From positions 177,952 through 239,360 of the forward strand of contig MU001685.1 of NCBI GenBank assembly GCA_010093515.1: a DNA stretch of 61,409 nt. Reading direction: 5' to 3'. Positions 19,548-32,367 of this stretch are shown here, piece by piece. Below the pieces are notes generated by a model. It was not told the origin of the DNA and ran no database searches. It was given only the letters and a program-made list of their open reading frames with translations. The stretch is from Lineolata rhizophorae (Eukaryota; Ascomycota; Dothideomycetes; Lineolatales; Lineolataceae). Each line of letters begins with the position of its first letter. Positions within the stretch are counted from its first letter, which is position 1. A program made the translations under genes and the position numbers.

Positions 19548-21422
19548 ATGATTTCCCAACAGATTCAACTTGAAAATGTTCACGTCTGGGATTTTGCGTG
19601 GTTTGCTTGTGGCGCCGCAGTTCTACTGTGGATCCTCAAACGCATGCTCGATGAGATAATTTCTCCGTTGAGGAAACTACCTGGCCCTTTTATGGCGAGA
19701 TTCTCACGTCTTTGGTATTTGAAGCAAGTCTGGAAAGGCAATTTCGAGCAGACAAATATAGCACTGCATAGGAAATATGGTATCACTTACTTCCCAAATT
19801 ATGATCACAAGTCTTACTAGGTAAAGGTCCCATCGTCCGAATCACACCCAACGAATACAGCATCGATGACGTCGAAGCTGTGAGAAATATCTATGGCCAT
19901 GGTACAAACTTCATCAAAGTAAGTGAAATGGTCTCGGGTGTTGCATCTAGGTGTTCTAGACTGACACGGGCTACTTAAAGTCCCCATGGTATTATGCTTC
20001 GGGTCGGCCTGGGCAATCGCCTTCGAAGGACCTGTTTACCGATCGCGATGCCAAACGCCATGCTGCAAACCGCCGAAAAGTAGCCGCTCTTTACTCAACG
20101 ACAAATCTTATGAAGATGGAGCCGGCAATATCTGAATGTACCGATTTGCTTACCGAGAGATTCCTCGAATTGGCGAAATCCGGCGCCGTGGTCAATATGC
20201 AGCATTACCTGCAATGCTTTGCCTTCGATGTTATAGGTTTAGTCACTGTAAGTAATCATATAATCACCTTGGCCAGGATCTGGCTGACTTTCCTAGGTCG
20301 GAAATCGATTTGGCTTCCTTGATAATGGGCAAGATAAGCTCGATATATTCTCAGACCTGCACGCGTACCTTCGTTATTGCGCGACGGTCGGCATATTCTC
20401 CGAATGGCACCGGATTGTCTTCAAGATCTTTCAGCTCTTGTCTAGCAAAGGAATGGCGAACATGGTTAAATTTACGAACAATCAGATCCAAGAACGACTG
20501 GCAGCCGATGATATCGAAGGAAAGCCCACATCAAATGATGACTTCCTCGGAAGAATCCTCGCGATGCACCAGGAGGCTCCGGACAAATTCTCCATGGAAA
20601 ACGTCTTTACAGTGTGTTTGACAAACATCGGTGCTGGGTCTGATACGACTTCTGTGTCTCTGTCGGCCATACTTCACAATCTGATAGTATGCCCGGATTC
20701 AATGCGAAAAGTGAGATATACTAAGTCTTATATCGGATGCATTTACTAATAACGTTTAGCTCCGGGCAGAGATTGACGAAAAGGCCCGATCAGCAGAGAT
20801 ATCAAACCCTGTCACATATCAGGAATCTCTGAAACTTCCTTACTTGCAGGCTGTCATTAAAGAAGGCCTTCGAATGCACCCTGCAACCGGGCTGCCCCTC
20901 GGACGCGTTGTTCCGCAAGGCGGAGCTACAATCGCGGGGAGCTATTTCCCCGAAGGAGTATGAGTGTCTAGTTTTAGCATGGCTGCATATAGACTAATTC
21001 TGGACTTTATAGACTGTTGTTGGAATCAACACTTGGGTGGCTCACTCCAACAAACACGTTTTTGGGGAAGATGCTGAAGTCTTCAGACCAGAAAGGTGGC
21101 TTGAGAGTGAAGAGCGCACAGCCAGAATGGAGCGATACCACCTCGCGGTAAGCTGATCTTGCTCAAAATCCCCCTTTGCCTTTCCAGTATCAAGGCTAGA
21201 CAGAGTTTCTATGCTCATTTCTTGACCCTGCAGTTTGGTCACGGCTCGCGAACCTGTATAGGCAAGAATATTAGTTTGATGGAGATCTCGAAGCTGATCC
21301 CTCAGTTGGTACGGACGTTCGATTTTGCCTTAGCTAACTCAGGAGAAAAGCTGGAGACAGACAATGTGTGGTTTGTAAAGCAGAAGAATTTCTACTGCAA
21401 GGTTGCTGTCAGGAGTAAATAA
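19548..21422 (+). CDS. cytochrome P450, pisatin demethylase-like
   Basis: Seven exons (19548-19779, 19827-19918, 19981-20247, 20297-20710, 20760-20957, 21013-21147, 21234-21422) give 508 aa; all introns are 47-86 nt. An N-terminal membrane anchor (about residues 13-32) is followed by the proline-rich LRKLPGPF. Signature motifs are complete: NIGAGSDTTS in helix I, KEGLR (ExxR), FRPERWL, and FGHGSRTCIG with the heme Cys. The run RKYGPIVRITPNEYSIDD, RDAKRHAANRRKVAALYS and QCFAFDVIGLVT is characteristic of the fungal P450 group containing pisatin demethylases. These are ER-bound monooxygenases often used on plant or microbial aromatics; the substrate here is unknown. For the first intron, the AAAG acceptor at 19826 is chosen over TAG at 19820 because it restores HRKYGPIVRI. 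No lesion is seen. Confidence 0.9.
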
Positions 21423-22764
21423 TTATTGTTCGGACATTTCTGGTCCCCTGGAATGGAGGGTCTTTTGGCGGATTTACATATCATACGAGAAATGGCATTA
21501 CATAGTAGCTCCGCACAAGTTATTTGGCATTTCTAGATCTTTAACGTTTTGCAAAGGGCCGTTCGTCAGGTAGTGCGCAGTTGATCTTTTTATAGAGGGA
21601 TTCGGAAGGCAGCCCAAACCCTTATTGTGAGCCTGATCGACGCAATCTTCTTTGACTTATCAACTTATACATCACTTGTTCGGCGAGGAGATTTTTACGA
21701 CCTGGCACTGCATCATTCTCTACACTTCTGCACTTGAATGCCACAGGAAATTTGTATCAAGCTTATTGTACACCCCATTGGGTTCAGATGAAGGGCCAGT
21801 GCTATGAATCATTGAAAAGTCAATAGCACCTATTTTAGAAGATCCAGCATACCATCACCAGAGACCATCATATTCGACTTAGAAGATGAGGATACTGAGG
21901 ATTGAGATGAAAAGTATATTTGAGTTTTTGCAATTAGAGAAAATCGCACTTTGAATTTCCGCTGTACAGGGAATATCAAACTTGCCTCCGCTGAGCTCGT
22001 TCTGAGGTTTTCGCAAGTCTTTTCAGACTGTGTGTTTACTAGTGGATCGACTCCCGACAATATGAAATGAAAGGTGTTGCAAGGCTACTGTGATCCTTCT
22101 CGTTCCTGGATGCCTCGATGCTAGGCGACTAAGGGATCCAAAATCGAATAGATTGGGACAGCCGGCTTTGCCGGCCCCGATGTTACGAACCACTGCATCC
22201 CACGCATGAAATCTAACTACTCTAGCTAGGCGAGTCTGTTAAGGACCTCTCGCATCTAGTGGTACCGTATCTTTTGGCCGGATTCCTCCAGAGGCAGCTT
22301 AAATGGTTCAAAACGCTCGAAGAATATTTCCTTTGCTGATATGTAGAGTAATCTTCGTATGAGGTTCGGCGTAGAATCTTTGCAAGGATTTCGTACAAAT
22401 TGGCCTCGTCGAAGAAGAGTTCAAAACCCCTCAAGGCATCATTACGGCAACTCTCGGACTCATCATCCAGAGTATGATGGATGAAATATTGGTGTGGGAG
22501 TTTGACGGCAATATTATACGCAAAGTTGATCGTGGTCACACCGCTTTGTCCTGCCCTATTCTCTCGCGCCCACGAATGAAGAAGATTTGGAAGGGTTTGA
22601 ACCTGTCCTGTCTAACAATATAATGTTACACTACTTGCACTGGTTTTAACATACTGGCAACATGCGATGATCTAGACACTTCTTGGGAACATCCAAACGC
22701 CTTCTCGACTGAACGCTGAATGCGGGAACCAAACTAGTATCCCCCACCCAGGCATGCATTTTCC
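21423..22764. other. intergenic, one doubtful minus-strand frame
   Basis: A minus frame at 22222-22539 (about 105 codons; NDALRGFELFFDEANLYEIL) has natural-looking amino acid use but no family I know, and could be a gene fragment. The rest shows nothing. Confidence 0.35.
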
Positions 22765-25700
22765 TCACTCGTAGTCCCCATGCTCCCTCCGCTCTTGCTC
22801 CTGCAAGTTCACTGGTTTCGCGCCTAAACATAACAGACAGATAAGTCAGCTTCATGGGAGCGCCAAACCAAATATACGATCGAAGAGCAGAAGAAGCACT
22901 GACCAAGCACCCATCCAATCCCTTGCGCCAGCCCCCCCGTCACCGCATTGGCCACCATATCCCTCTTCCTCACCCTTTCCCCTCCCACTTCATGCAAGCT
23001 ACTACTCATACTAGCCGATATGCTTTCTTCACTTGGACTCTCCACTTCGCGCACATGTCCCGCCGCGCCTGGTACTCCAGTGCCGCGCCCTCCTCTACCC
23101 GCGGCACCACCCCCCGCACCTCCAACACTGCGTCCAAACGCCCTTGCCGCCCCCCTCGCCACATCAAACAGCCCCATCGGCGCCTCTTCCCCGGCCCTCG
23201 ACCTCCCGACTTCGCGTCTCGGCTGGGCCGCTCTGACAATCGGCGTATCATCCCACGCGCCGGGCGCGGTCGCATCTTCACCATGCGCCAACAACGGCCC
23301 CGTCCTGCCCCTCGAGCCGCGTAGTTCCGCATCTGCGGCCTCATCGGCCGCCGCATCGGCCGCTAATGCGGCGCCAAGCTCCTCTTCGACGCGGCGGTAG
23401 ACGGCGAGAATGTCTGGTAGCACGCGCGGCGGAGCGAGCAGTAGTGCCGTAGAGAGAAGGTCCATGCGTTGGTCGAGGCGACGGAGATGTGGTGGCTGCA
23501 TTGTCGGCCCTAATTCCTCTACCGGCGTTCGCGGGCCCGCTGTAGATTTGGCCGTGTCGGCGCCAGCCACACTTGAAGTGGCGCTGCTACGGTGGCGACC
23601 CGCTTGGAACGCGGCGCGCCAAGCGGGATCGGCGTCGGCGGCAGCGGCGGCAGCGGTGGCACTGTGTGAAGATGTGCGGCGTGGGCCGGGCTTCTTGCGA
23701 GGCGCCAGAACGGCGCTTGGAGCGTTTGAGCTGGAGCGTGACATGGGTTTTGATGTGGACATGGAGGCTGAGGGTGTGCGCGAATGATGGCGCGACATTC
23801 GCGTCTGGGACTGTCCCGGCATGGCGGAAACAGAGGTAGATGTGGAGGGGGCGCGGGAGCGGCGACGATGTTGCTGTGGCTGGTGCTGTGGAGGTCCGAT
23901 GACTGGCGCTGGTGCAGATGGCGCAAGTCTGTTCATAACGTACGAATAGGCTGTTTCGAAGTCATCAGCCTCAAGGGCAGCTTCGATGGCGAGAGCAACG
24001 ACGCGGCGCTCGGTGGTTTTGGCCTTTTCTTCAAGTTTCTTGTTGTCGATGTCGTCATCTTCGTACAAGCTCACGTCTGACGGATTGCCTCCTTTTTTCA
24101 CTTTGCTAGGTAACCCAGCCTCGATAAAGCCTCGCCCAATTCCAACCAAGTCGTCTACCTTGGTGTAGCTCCCCGGGTTTTGCTCCAGCACGTCCTTAAG
24201 CAAACCAACCGGGTCGTCACTCACGCGGATGTTGACGGGCAGGAATGGCACGGCGGGATTGAGGACTAGCTTGTAGAATGAGAGAGCGTGCGTAGAGGCG
24301 ACAAGAGCGGCGACATGCTTCATCGCCTTAGACTGCGGGAAGTGCGGTCGGAATGTTGATAGCAGGTCTGAGGCTTTCTTCATGCCGCCGCGAGTGCGGT
24401 TCCCGTTGCTAGCATTATCGTAGTGATGCAAGGCAGTTTGCGTGAGCACAACTTCAACGATAGGAAGGGGCAGAGGCGGTTCCGGAGTTTGGATGTAAGT
24501 ACGCATGGCAAGAGGGAAGGCTGATGGACATGTTAGCAGAACAAAATTCAGCTCGAAACTCGACATCCACATAGACACTATATAGGCAACGAAATGTATA
24601 CTCACCATTTGCCATGAGCATTCCCCTCAAAACATCCTTCTCCAGCTCCTCTCTGGCAACCTTCCCTAACACGCCCTGTCCAACCTCCTCATGCTCGACT
24701 CCCCATCCCCAAAGCCACGCCAATCCACCCCTTACACCTTCCCAACCCGCATGCTTCCCCACGATCCTCTTATCAGCCCCCAACACCACCCTCAGAACGG
24801 CACATTGCTCCTCCTCACTCCCGCTCAACCGCAACCGCCCCACATCCATCATCGTTGCGGCCGCAGGCGGATAGCCTAGCTCGCGCAGGAGGTTCGCGGA
24901 AAAGACGCAAAATGTCGCAAACAGCTGCGCCCAAGAAGTAGGGCTCGTGAGAGGGTTGGACTCTCGGAGCAGCGAGGTCGGAGTTGCGAGAGAACCGGCC
25001 GCAGCGGCAGCCGCTGCTGCCGGGGTTGATGCATTAGGGTTGATGCGACCATGTCCGGAGTTAGGTGTTGGCACTATCCAAAACCACTCTGGCCTGTTCT
25101 TGTCGTTTTGCGCTGCCCAAATGGTAGGAAAGCTTTCTATGTGCTCTTTGCCGCATAAGTTGGGAGGCTCACTCTCGCCCGTCAGCTGCGCGGCTCGACG
25201 AAGCAACATGTGCGCGACGTGCGTGTTGTCACCACCGGCGTACAGAGCGGCGATGCAGGTTTGAGCATATGCCCTTGACAGCGCTTCAAGTGTCTCTGCA
25301 CCCGGTGAGAAAGACGCGTAGCCGCCGAGGTCTATGTCGGCTGGGCCGCCCCATTGAGAGAATGCATACGCCAGAGGAGAGAAGAGGGCCGGCTGAGCGG
25401 AGAGGGCGGAGATTAGATGAGAGAATGCGATGTGCCAGGTTGTCGACAGTGCGGAATTGTCCGACTCTGTATCCGAGGCGTCAGTTGTAGCTTGCTGCGA
25501 CGCATGCCGCTGCGGATGTTCCGCACCACTGCCATTTAGCCTTCGACGTTTCCTCTCACAACTCCCATACACCCACGGCCCAACAAGAGACCGCAAGTCC
25601 CGGCTTAGCCTCTCAGCAGCATTCTCCCCTTCCGCCTCTTTAATCTCCAATGCCCGTTCCAGTAGCATCATGACCGCGTGTTCCCCGTCCAACCGCTCGA

Positions 25701-26409
25701 ATCCTTCCAGACTCAACCACGCGCCCTTTGCCTCGCTCTGCCCACTGCTCGTCATTACCTCGGGATAGTATTCGAACCCCAGCCTCAGCAGCGGCAGCAC
25801 CGCCGCCACAAACCAGGTCTCCAGCCTCTCCTTCCACATCCGCTCCTCCCCCACTTCAGCGCCACCATCTGCGTCCAGAAACGGCGCGACAAGCCGTGGG
25901 ACGAGATTCAGCAGCCCCGTCTGCCCGTCGACGCGATGCGCGCGATGCACAAGGAACAGCGCAAGCGCCGCCGGCCCCGAAGCAGCCGCGGCGGCGGCGC
26001 CGCCGCCAGCATGCACCCAGCCAGCCGTAAACGCCGAGGTCGGACACGCGAGCGGCAGCACGTGCAGGCGGCGCGCGCGCCTGCGCGCCTGCGCGTCCGA
26101 CAGGGCCTGCACCGGCGCGGCATCTACATCGCTCGGCGCGGCATCCACATCGCTCGGCGCGGCCTCTTCGCCGGCAGGGCCGTGTCGGGCGCCGGTCAGC
26201 GAGCCGACGAGGGATACGTAGGCCTCGGGCTCGACGGTCTCGGGCAGGTAGGTGAGGAGGATGCGGAGCAGGAAGGCGGGCTCGAAGGCGTCGGCGCGGG
26301 CGCGGGCGAGGGCTGTGAGGGCGGGGATGGCCGAGGTGGAGGCGAGATGGGCGGCGAGGAGGGCGCAGTGCGCGGGCGAGAGGCGGGAAAGCGAGGGTGC
26401 GGGCGTCAT
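22765..26409 (-). CDS. SEC39: Sec39 domain protein, Golgi-ER retrograde tethering
   Basis: Three exons (24606-26409, 22904-24520, 22765-22823) give 1159 aa. The introns are 85 and 80 nt with CTAAC/CTGAC branch sites. The start MTPAPSLSRLSPAHCALLAAHL is the conserved one; the in-frame extension upstream of 26409 is not protein-like. Alpha-helical Sec39 features include LLRILLTYLPETVEPEAYVS, the hydrophobic AVLPLLRLGFEYYP stretch, LSLEGFERLDGEHAVMMLLE and a C-terminal helical part (ALSFYKLVLNPAVPFLPVNI). Sec39 is a subunit of the Dsl1/NRZ tether that captures COPI vesicles at the ER. Fungal homologues are longer than the roughly 700-aa yeast protein because of a Ser/Pro-rich C-terminal region, as here (about residues 800-1000). 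The last 20 codons lie in a tiny third exon. Confidence 0.85.
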
Positions 26410-27888
26410 CGGGGAGGAATTATGTGTTGAGGCGGTGCTCTTGATGCCGAGGCGTCGCTGCAGGCGGCTTTGACAGATGCTGTGGCCGCGGAACGCGTGC
26501 TGGGATGCGGCGCGCCGGTTGAAACTAACAGGGTCGCATTTGGCGCTAATGATTTGGACGTATTCCCTGGGAAGCTTTGGGGTCGTTCGAACAAAAGAGT
26601 CTGGAAATCGTAGCTTTGTGTTAACTATCGGGAGTTTTTGGAGAGCTTGGAGGTGGTTTTGGTTAGGTTCGATGTGGGTAGCTGCATGATGACCTGGCCA
26701 CTGCACCATGCCTGCTCCGGCTGGAAGCGTTCATTGGCTCGATGTTGCGGCGGCACACGAACAACTACCGCATCCTATCTCGAACTTGTTTGTCCCTCAA
26801 GTTACATATAAAAGTCCAAAAATGACGCCTAACAGTCAAAGTACTTTGAATTTAATTTAGATAGACGTACAGCGCAGCTTTCAAGTCACGTGACATGTTA
26901 ATATACCTAGACTGACTTCTCTATCGAATATTGAATTGCTTTCCTATTGTTACTTAACCTTTTTAAAGCTATATATCTACTTGTCAATTTTATACTATTG
27001 TTGAAACTCTCCCACAAGCGATCCATTGCCAACCGTAACCTGTCGACTTTACTTACTCTTAGCAGATCAGAGGTATCATTTACGTCGTCAAGATATGACA
27101 AAAGACGAAAAGACCCATAGCCAAACTGGGGAACTAGGAACAGAGAAGTATGCGAAGTGAACACTATAGCGCGTAGGCCGAATTTCACCTCCCCGATTTA
27201 ATGTAGCTATTGCAACCACACAGAAGCCTAGCAATCTTTTTTTCTTAACTTTTCTTTTCCAATCAGAACAAGATTGAACGTCTGCATTAAATCATTTAAC
27301 CTATACCCTCATGCCCATGCGTCAGTACGTAAAAGTACATACATCAACAACCAATTATCAAGCTCTTAAGACAAGTATAAACAAGAAACACAAAACTAAC
27401 GGTACAAACCCCGGTCTCAAGTCCAGCCATTGGCATTGCCCCAAATTCAAAGTAAAGACCAACCCATTCGCCGGCGTGAATCCCCCCGTGACAGCGGTAT
27501 TCCGAGTCCAAGTACTTGGTAGCTAAGCCCCAACCTCAGCCCCAACCTGGGCCTACGTTACTCTCAACCCTGCCAAGACGCCACTGCCCAAGACCCATTA
27601 TTTTGCGCCTTACCCGCACTACCGCCCTCGTACATACCCTACACCCAACACTGCTCCGACCCACAAAACTTCAACACGTATAAAAAAATTCCCTCAAAGC
27701 CAAAAAACCGACAACCAACGGCAACCCAACCCCTTCCCCAGTCCCACCACCCCCTCCCACGCAAACCCACAACGCCTCGCCCTTCCAACCCATCCTCCCT
27801 CCGCAGCCAGCCCAGCTGGCCCAAGTCAGCCACCCGTACCCATCCCACCGGACGCCCCTCCGGCCACCCCACCGCCACCCCACCGCCT
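26410..27888. other. intergenic, Sec39 promoter and regulator 3' flank
   Basis: The part 26750-27500 is AT-rich without coding signs. The part 27500-27888 is very C-rich on the plus strand, continuing the G-rich coding-strand drift of the regulator gene past its stop codon. No RNA gene is seen. Confidence 0.45.
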
Positions 27889-30800
27889 CTACCCATCCAC
27901 AACCCCAAACAACGGCACCGCACTATCGCTCACCCCCTGAACATCCCTCGCGCCCTGCACCTGCACGCCAGCCGGGGCCCCGGCGGCCGCGACCGCGACC
28001 CCCGCCGGACTCGCATCGATCCCAGCTCCAGCTCCCCCTCCCCCTCCCCCTGTCGCACCACCCACCTGCTCCAACCCCCTCATGCCGCCTGCGCCGGCAC
28101 CCGCCGCCTCGTCCGGGGCCGCGCTCCCCGGGTGGCCCAGCCCGGCGCCACCGGCGCCACCGCCGGCGCCGCCGGCACCGCTGCCACCGGCGCCTGGCGG
28201 CGGCCACGCCCACAGCGCGTCGAACTCGATGTGCTCGTCGAGGCCGGCCGAGTTGTCGTCGCCGCTCTGGACGGAGCCGGGGATGTGGACGCCGCCGAGG
28301 CCGGCGGCGTCGAGGGCGGAGAGGTCGAGGAGGTTGGAGAGCGTGAGGTGGGGGTCTAGGGTGTGGTGGGGCGGAGGAGGAGGAGGGGGGGCCGGGTTGC
28401 TGTTGGCGGCGGCGCCTGGGAGGTGGGCGGTGTGGTGGCCGTCTGTTGCGTTGTTGACCGGCTGCCAGGCAGGTGCGGCGGGAGCGTTGGGAGGCGGGGA
28501 TAGGTTTTGGTGGTGAGGAAGGGCAGGCTGGGAAGTTGCTGGAGCGTCGGAGGAAGCGGGCGTCGCGGTTTGGGTTTGGTCCTGGGATGGAGGGGGAAGA
28601 CTGTCGTGCTTGATGACGATGCCGCGGTGCGTCATGTGGGGAGATTGAACACTACTCGGAGAAAGGGCTGAAGCATCAGGCGTGTGGACTGGCTGCTGTT
28701 GCTGTTGCTGTTGATGTTGCTGTTGCTGCAACCCCGGCGTGGGCGACTGCGCACCCATTCCATTCGCCGTTTCCGACGCGGCACCACCATGCCTGCCCTG
28801 CAGCGGCGACCCCAGCATCTGCATCTGCTGCTGCTGCTGCTGCTGCTGCAACTCCAACGCCAGCTTCCTTCTCTTCTCCTTCGTGCCGACCACAACATCC
28901 CTGAACGACGTCATGATGAACGTCAGGCGGCTAGCCTGCTCATCCGTCTTGGCGCAGGACGCCATGACGGTGCACGCATGGTCGATGCAGTCCATGGCGA
29001 CGCCGCCGCCACCGCCGTACAGCCCAGCGAACTCGTTCGACAACAGCACCAACGCTGCCGCGAACAAAAAGTACACGACCGTCGGGTCGCGCCGCGGTAG
29101 GTAGCCGGCTTCGTATGCGTTGCGCACCAGCACCACCGTGTGCGTGCTCGCGACGACGCACGCCTCGGCGAACTTGCCCATGCGCGAATAAGCGCGGCTG
29201 GGCGGAAATCCGTGTGCCGTTGCGGCAGCGGCGCCTATGTTTGCAGGAGCGTCAACCGAAGCGCCATGGGCAGACTTCTGAGCGTGGCTGTCGCCGCCAC
29301 TAGCGGTGTTCCGGTCGACGGGACCGAGATTCTGGACCTCGGCGTTGAGAAGGTAGAGAAAGAATGGCCTTGTTAGGAGAACAATGGAGTGGCAGTAGAA
29401 AAGATTGGCATGCAAAATGGCGACGCCCTGGGCCGGATGGGCGTCTGCCGCCTGGCGCCAGTGCAGGCTTGGTGGCAGAGCCCGAGGCCACTGTTTGCAT
29501 ACGTCGGCAATCTCCTGAGCAAGGCGCGTGCTGATCTTGCGCTGGTGGTATACGCGCTTGAGTATTGTCCCAATGACGGAGCAAGATCGCACCGCGGCTT
29601 CGAGAGCAAGCGCCCCGAGCTCGGCAGGCGAACTCGGCTGCCGAAAGGAAAAGGCGTTACTAGCACCGTTCTGATCCTCGCCAGACGGTTCGGAAGGCCG
29701 CAGTGTATCACCACTGCACTCATCCTCCGTGATGGCGGTTGGCCGGCCGAGAGAGCAGGATAGGAAACGGTCGATCACAAACAAGGTGCGCCAGAGGTTG
29801 CGCCGCTCGACCTGTTGCGATCGACTAAACACTACAAGCGTCTCCTCGCGATGCAGGCCGAGAGCGTACGCGGAGCGCACGGCCATTCCAAGAAACGCAA
29901 AAGCAGTGTTTCGCTTCGACTTGGAGAGCATGTAGACGGACATCAGCGTTAGAGCCTGGACGGACCAGAAATCCGCATCTTCGAAACCAGTAAGCGGGTC
30001 GCAGAAACTCTTGGCGTTGAAGTAGAATATCTCGGCGCGGTCGTTCTGGTCGGCCTGCAACTTTTCTATGACGATGGAATCATGCGTGGCCGGCTGCGGA
30101 CTTGCGAGCATGAGCCCGATTGCGAATACAAGATTGAGGATGCAAAGCCATGTTTGCTTCGTGGAAAGAGGGTCGCAATAACAGGCCTCTAGTTCGTTGA
30201 AGAAACTCTGGCGGTCAAAAATCTGAAGCAATCCCTGAGTCTGTAGTGTGGTATATGTTTAGAAAACTTGAACAATATTCGTAAATTTGTTTCCCTGTAC
30301 TCACATTGGTGAAGAATGACTCGACCAACACGTATGCGGTTCGCTTATCGGGTAGAAGATGGGTGTGCCGCGCGTGAGGAGGGAGCGAGAACCGAGGCTC
30401 CACAATCCTGTGTCGACGCGGATCTGTCGTGAACGAAGAAGGCCCAGCCACATATTCTACCATCATACGGACCAGTTGGAGGAATGATAGTGTGGCCGAG
30501 TCCCCAATGTACACTGTCATAGCCAACCATTGTCAGCATTTATCGACATATCAAAAAACCCAGCAATGAATGATCGCAAACGTCTATCTGAATCTCACAT
30601 TCCGCGACGGATGAAGGATGTAGCTACACTTACACAGCCTTCCAGTCGGATCCTGCAACATCCTAGTTTGCGAATACACGACGGCTTCTTCTTCGACTCC
30701 ACTCTGAGTGGTCCCTCTTGACATCAACGCCGCGCTGGGCTGCGGCGGCTCACGACCCGTAGGAACGTCTGGCTGAATACTGAACGGAGGCTGCAATTCC

Positions 30801-32367
30801 CTGGTCGAGCCATCCTCGGTCCCGCTGTGAAGGTTAAACCTTGGTACCGTGGTCAGCTGACTGGGCAGACCGATGGGCGGCAACTTGGGTCCGGGCTCGT
30901 AGAACTTGCGGCCAAACTTGTCGAAGCTTGCGCCTTGATGCTGAGGCGTCTGATACTGCTGCGGTGGCTGAGGCTGATGATAAAGCTGTTGGCCTAGACC
31001 GCCTCCCGAGCCGTGTCTGGACGAATGGCCCTGGCGCGATGGGGAGAAATGCGTCGCCGGTGCGACATGCGAGGTCGATTGGCTCGGCGGTTGCTGCGGT
31101 TGAGGGAAGCCGGTTATCTGGGGGTCTGAAGGCGTTCGCACAGCGGGTGCGGCCGATTGCTCCACATTGCTGCTCTCCTGACCTGAAGCTGGCTGGAGAG
31201 GAGTTGGGCCCCCCCCGCTACTTTCGATGGCGTACTTTTTGGGCGACGGGCCGACTGGAGACGATGCCGATGCGTTCTCGCGCTCGACGTACACACAATC
31301 GAATTTGCGCTGGAGCGAGTCAGGTCAGTCGACACGTGATGTGGAGCGAGGAGAGGAAGACACGCCACAGTTGCACTAGTAATCACGGTATATAGAACTG
31401 CTGTCCAAGTTCAACGGTCTGCGGATAGGACAGGGATGCCCTACCTTTGTGCATGTGTTGCAAGGAGAAAGGCCGTTGCACTAGAAGGGGGACCGTTAGC
31501 ATTCCAGTTCCTCCGCAACCGGGCAGTGGTCGCCGATCTCGAACGCTGCGCGCAGTGGGCATTGGCAAGAAGTGGACAGCACGGCCACAGGGCAAACGAC
31601 GGTCCGATATTACATGATCGAGGTTAGATTAAGATGCGGCCAATGCCCAATGCGGGACTCGTAGACGACGGACCGTGTCCTCGGCTGGGGTCGCTCAAGC
31701 CACCTGGGCGGGATCCGGGAGTGGTGTCGCGGATGGGAGCCATTGGCCGCCGCTTGCCGCAGCCGGCTGCCGCGGCCGCATGTCGTGAAGCGCAACGACG
31801 GGCGTGGTGACACTGCAGCGACGCGGCCAAGAGACAGCCACGGTTAAGGCGGCGGCGCAGGGCGCAGCTCCCGAGAGCCGTTGCGCGCGCGGCCCTGGCG
31901 CTGGGACTTAAGGGTCTTGGCGCGCGCGGACGACCTGGAGGTCGAGGGAGTCCGGGACGAGGGACGACCGCAGCCGCTGATTGGGCGGCGCCGTCGGAAG
32001 CGAGCATACAGGCTGAGGCGAACGGGCGGATCGAATCGAGTAATGGGAACGACTGCAGCTGCAGGACAATGCACGTGCGCCACGCTTGATTCGACGAAGG
32101 ATCATGGGGATGTTGCCAGAGGAAGGAATTGGACCGGCGCGCCTCAAGACAACAGCATGTGAAGTAATAGATACTCGTACGAAGACAAGGCGGTATCGCA
32201 AACAAGTAGCTTGGGGAGTGGGGGTGTTTGGGAGGGCGCGCGCGCCGGACCCTGCGTCTGAGAGTAGGAAAACGCCGATACCGTACCTTCTGCTTCCGCC
32301 GCTTGCAACTCTCGCAAGCCTGCGCGGTGCGCTGGCGATCCTCCGGCTTCACCTTGGGGCGCGTCAT
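27889..32367 (-). CDS. Zn(II)2Cys6 fungal-specific transcription factor
   Basis: Five exons (32287-32367, 31445-31480, 30634-31309, 30305-30513, 27889-30240) give 1117 aa. The binuclear zinc cluster is CESCKRRKQK / CNGLSPCNTCTK / RKFDC, a perfect Cx2Cx6Cx5Cx2Cx6C split over three exons, the middle one only 36 nt. Its first intron is 806 nt. Next comes a Gln/Pro-rich linker. The fungal_trans middle-homology region starts around residue 265 (LLYIGDSATLSFLQLVRMMV, FFTNTQGLLQIFDRQSFF, SVQALTLMSVYMLSKSKRNT, LWRTLFVIDRFLSCSLGRP). A glutamine-, proline- and glycine-rich tail follows, probably an activation region. The YIGDSATLSFLQ style recalls the cutinase transcription factor (CTF1) group, but I would not assign a target. 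It is nuclear. It is divergent from the CaiB-like gene over a 2.8-kb spacer. Confidence 0.87.

Noticed and set aside
22222-22539. Minus frame of about 105 codons
   Set aside because: Natural-looking but no recognisable domain, promoter or splice partners; left as a doubtful fragment.
23006-24080. Long frames on the strand opposite Sec39
   Set aside because: Shadow frames from GC-rich coding sequence; the Sec39 reading explains the region.
26410-26709. In-frame N-terminal extension of Sec39 by 100 codons
   Set aside because: Sequence is unlike the family and upstream of the conserved LSPAHCALLAAHL start.
31624-32367. Unspliced 247-codon frame beginning with the zinc cluster
   Set aside because: It runs through the 806-nt intron and lacks the remaining cysteines; splicing to 31480 restores a perfect Zn2Cys6 motif.
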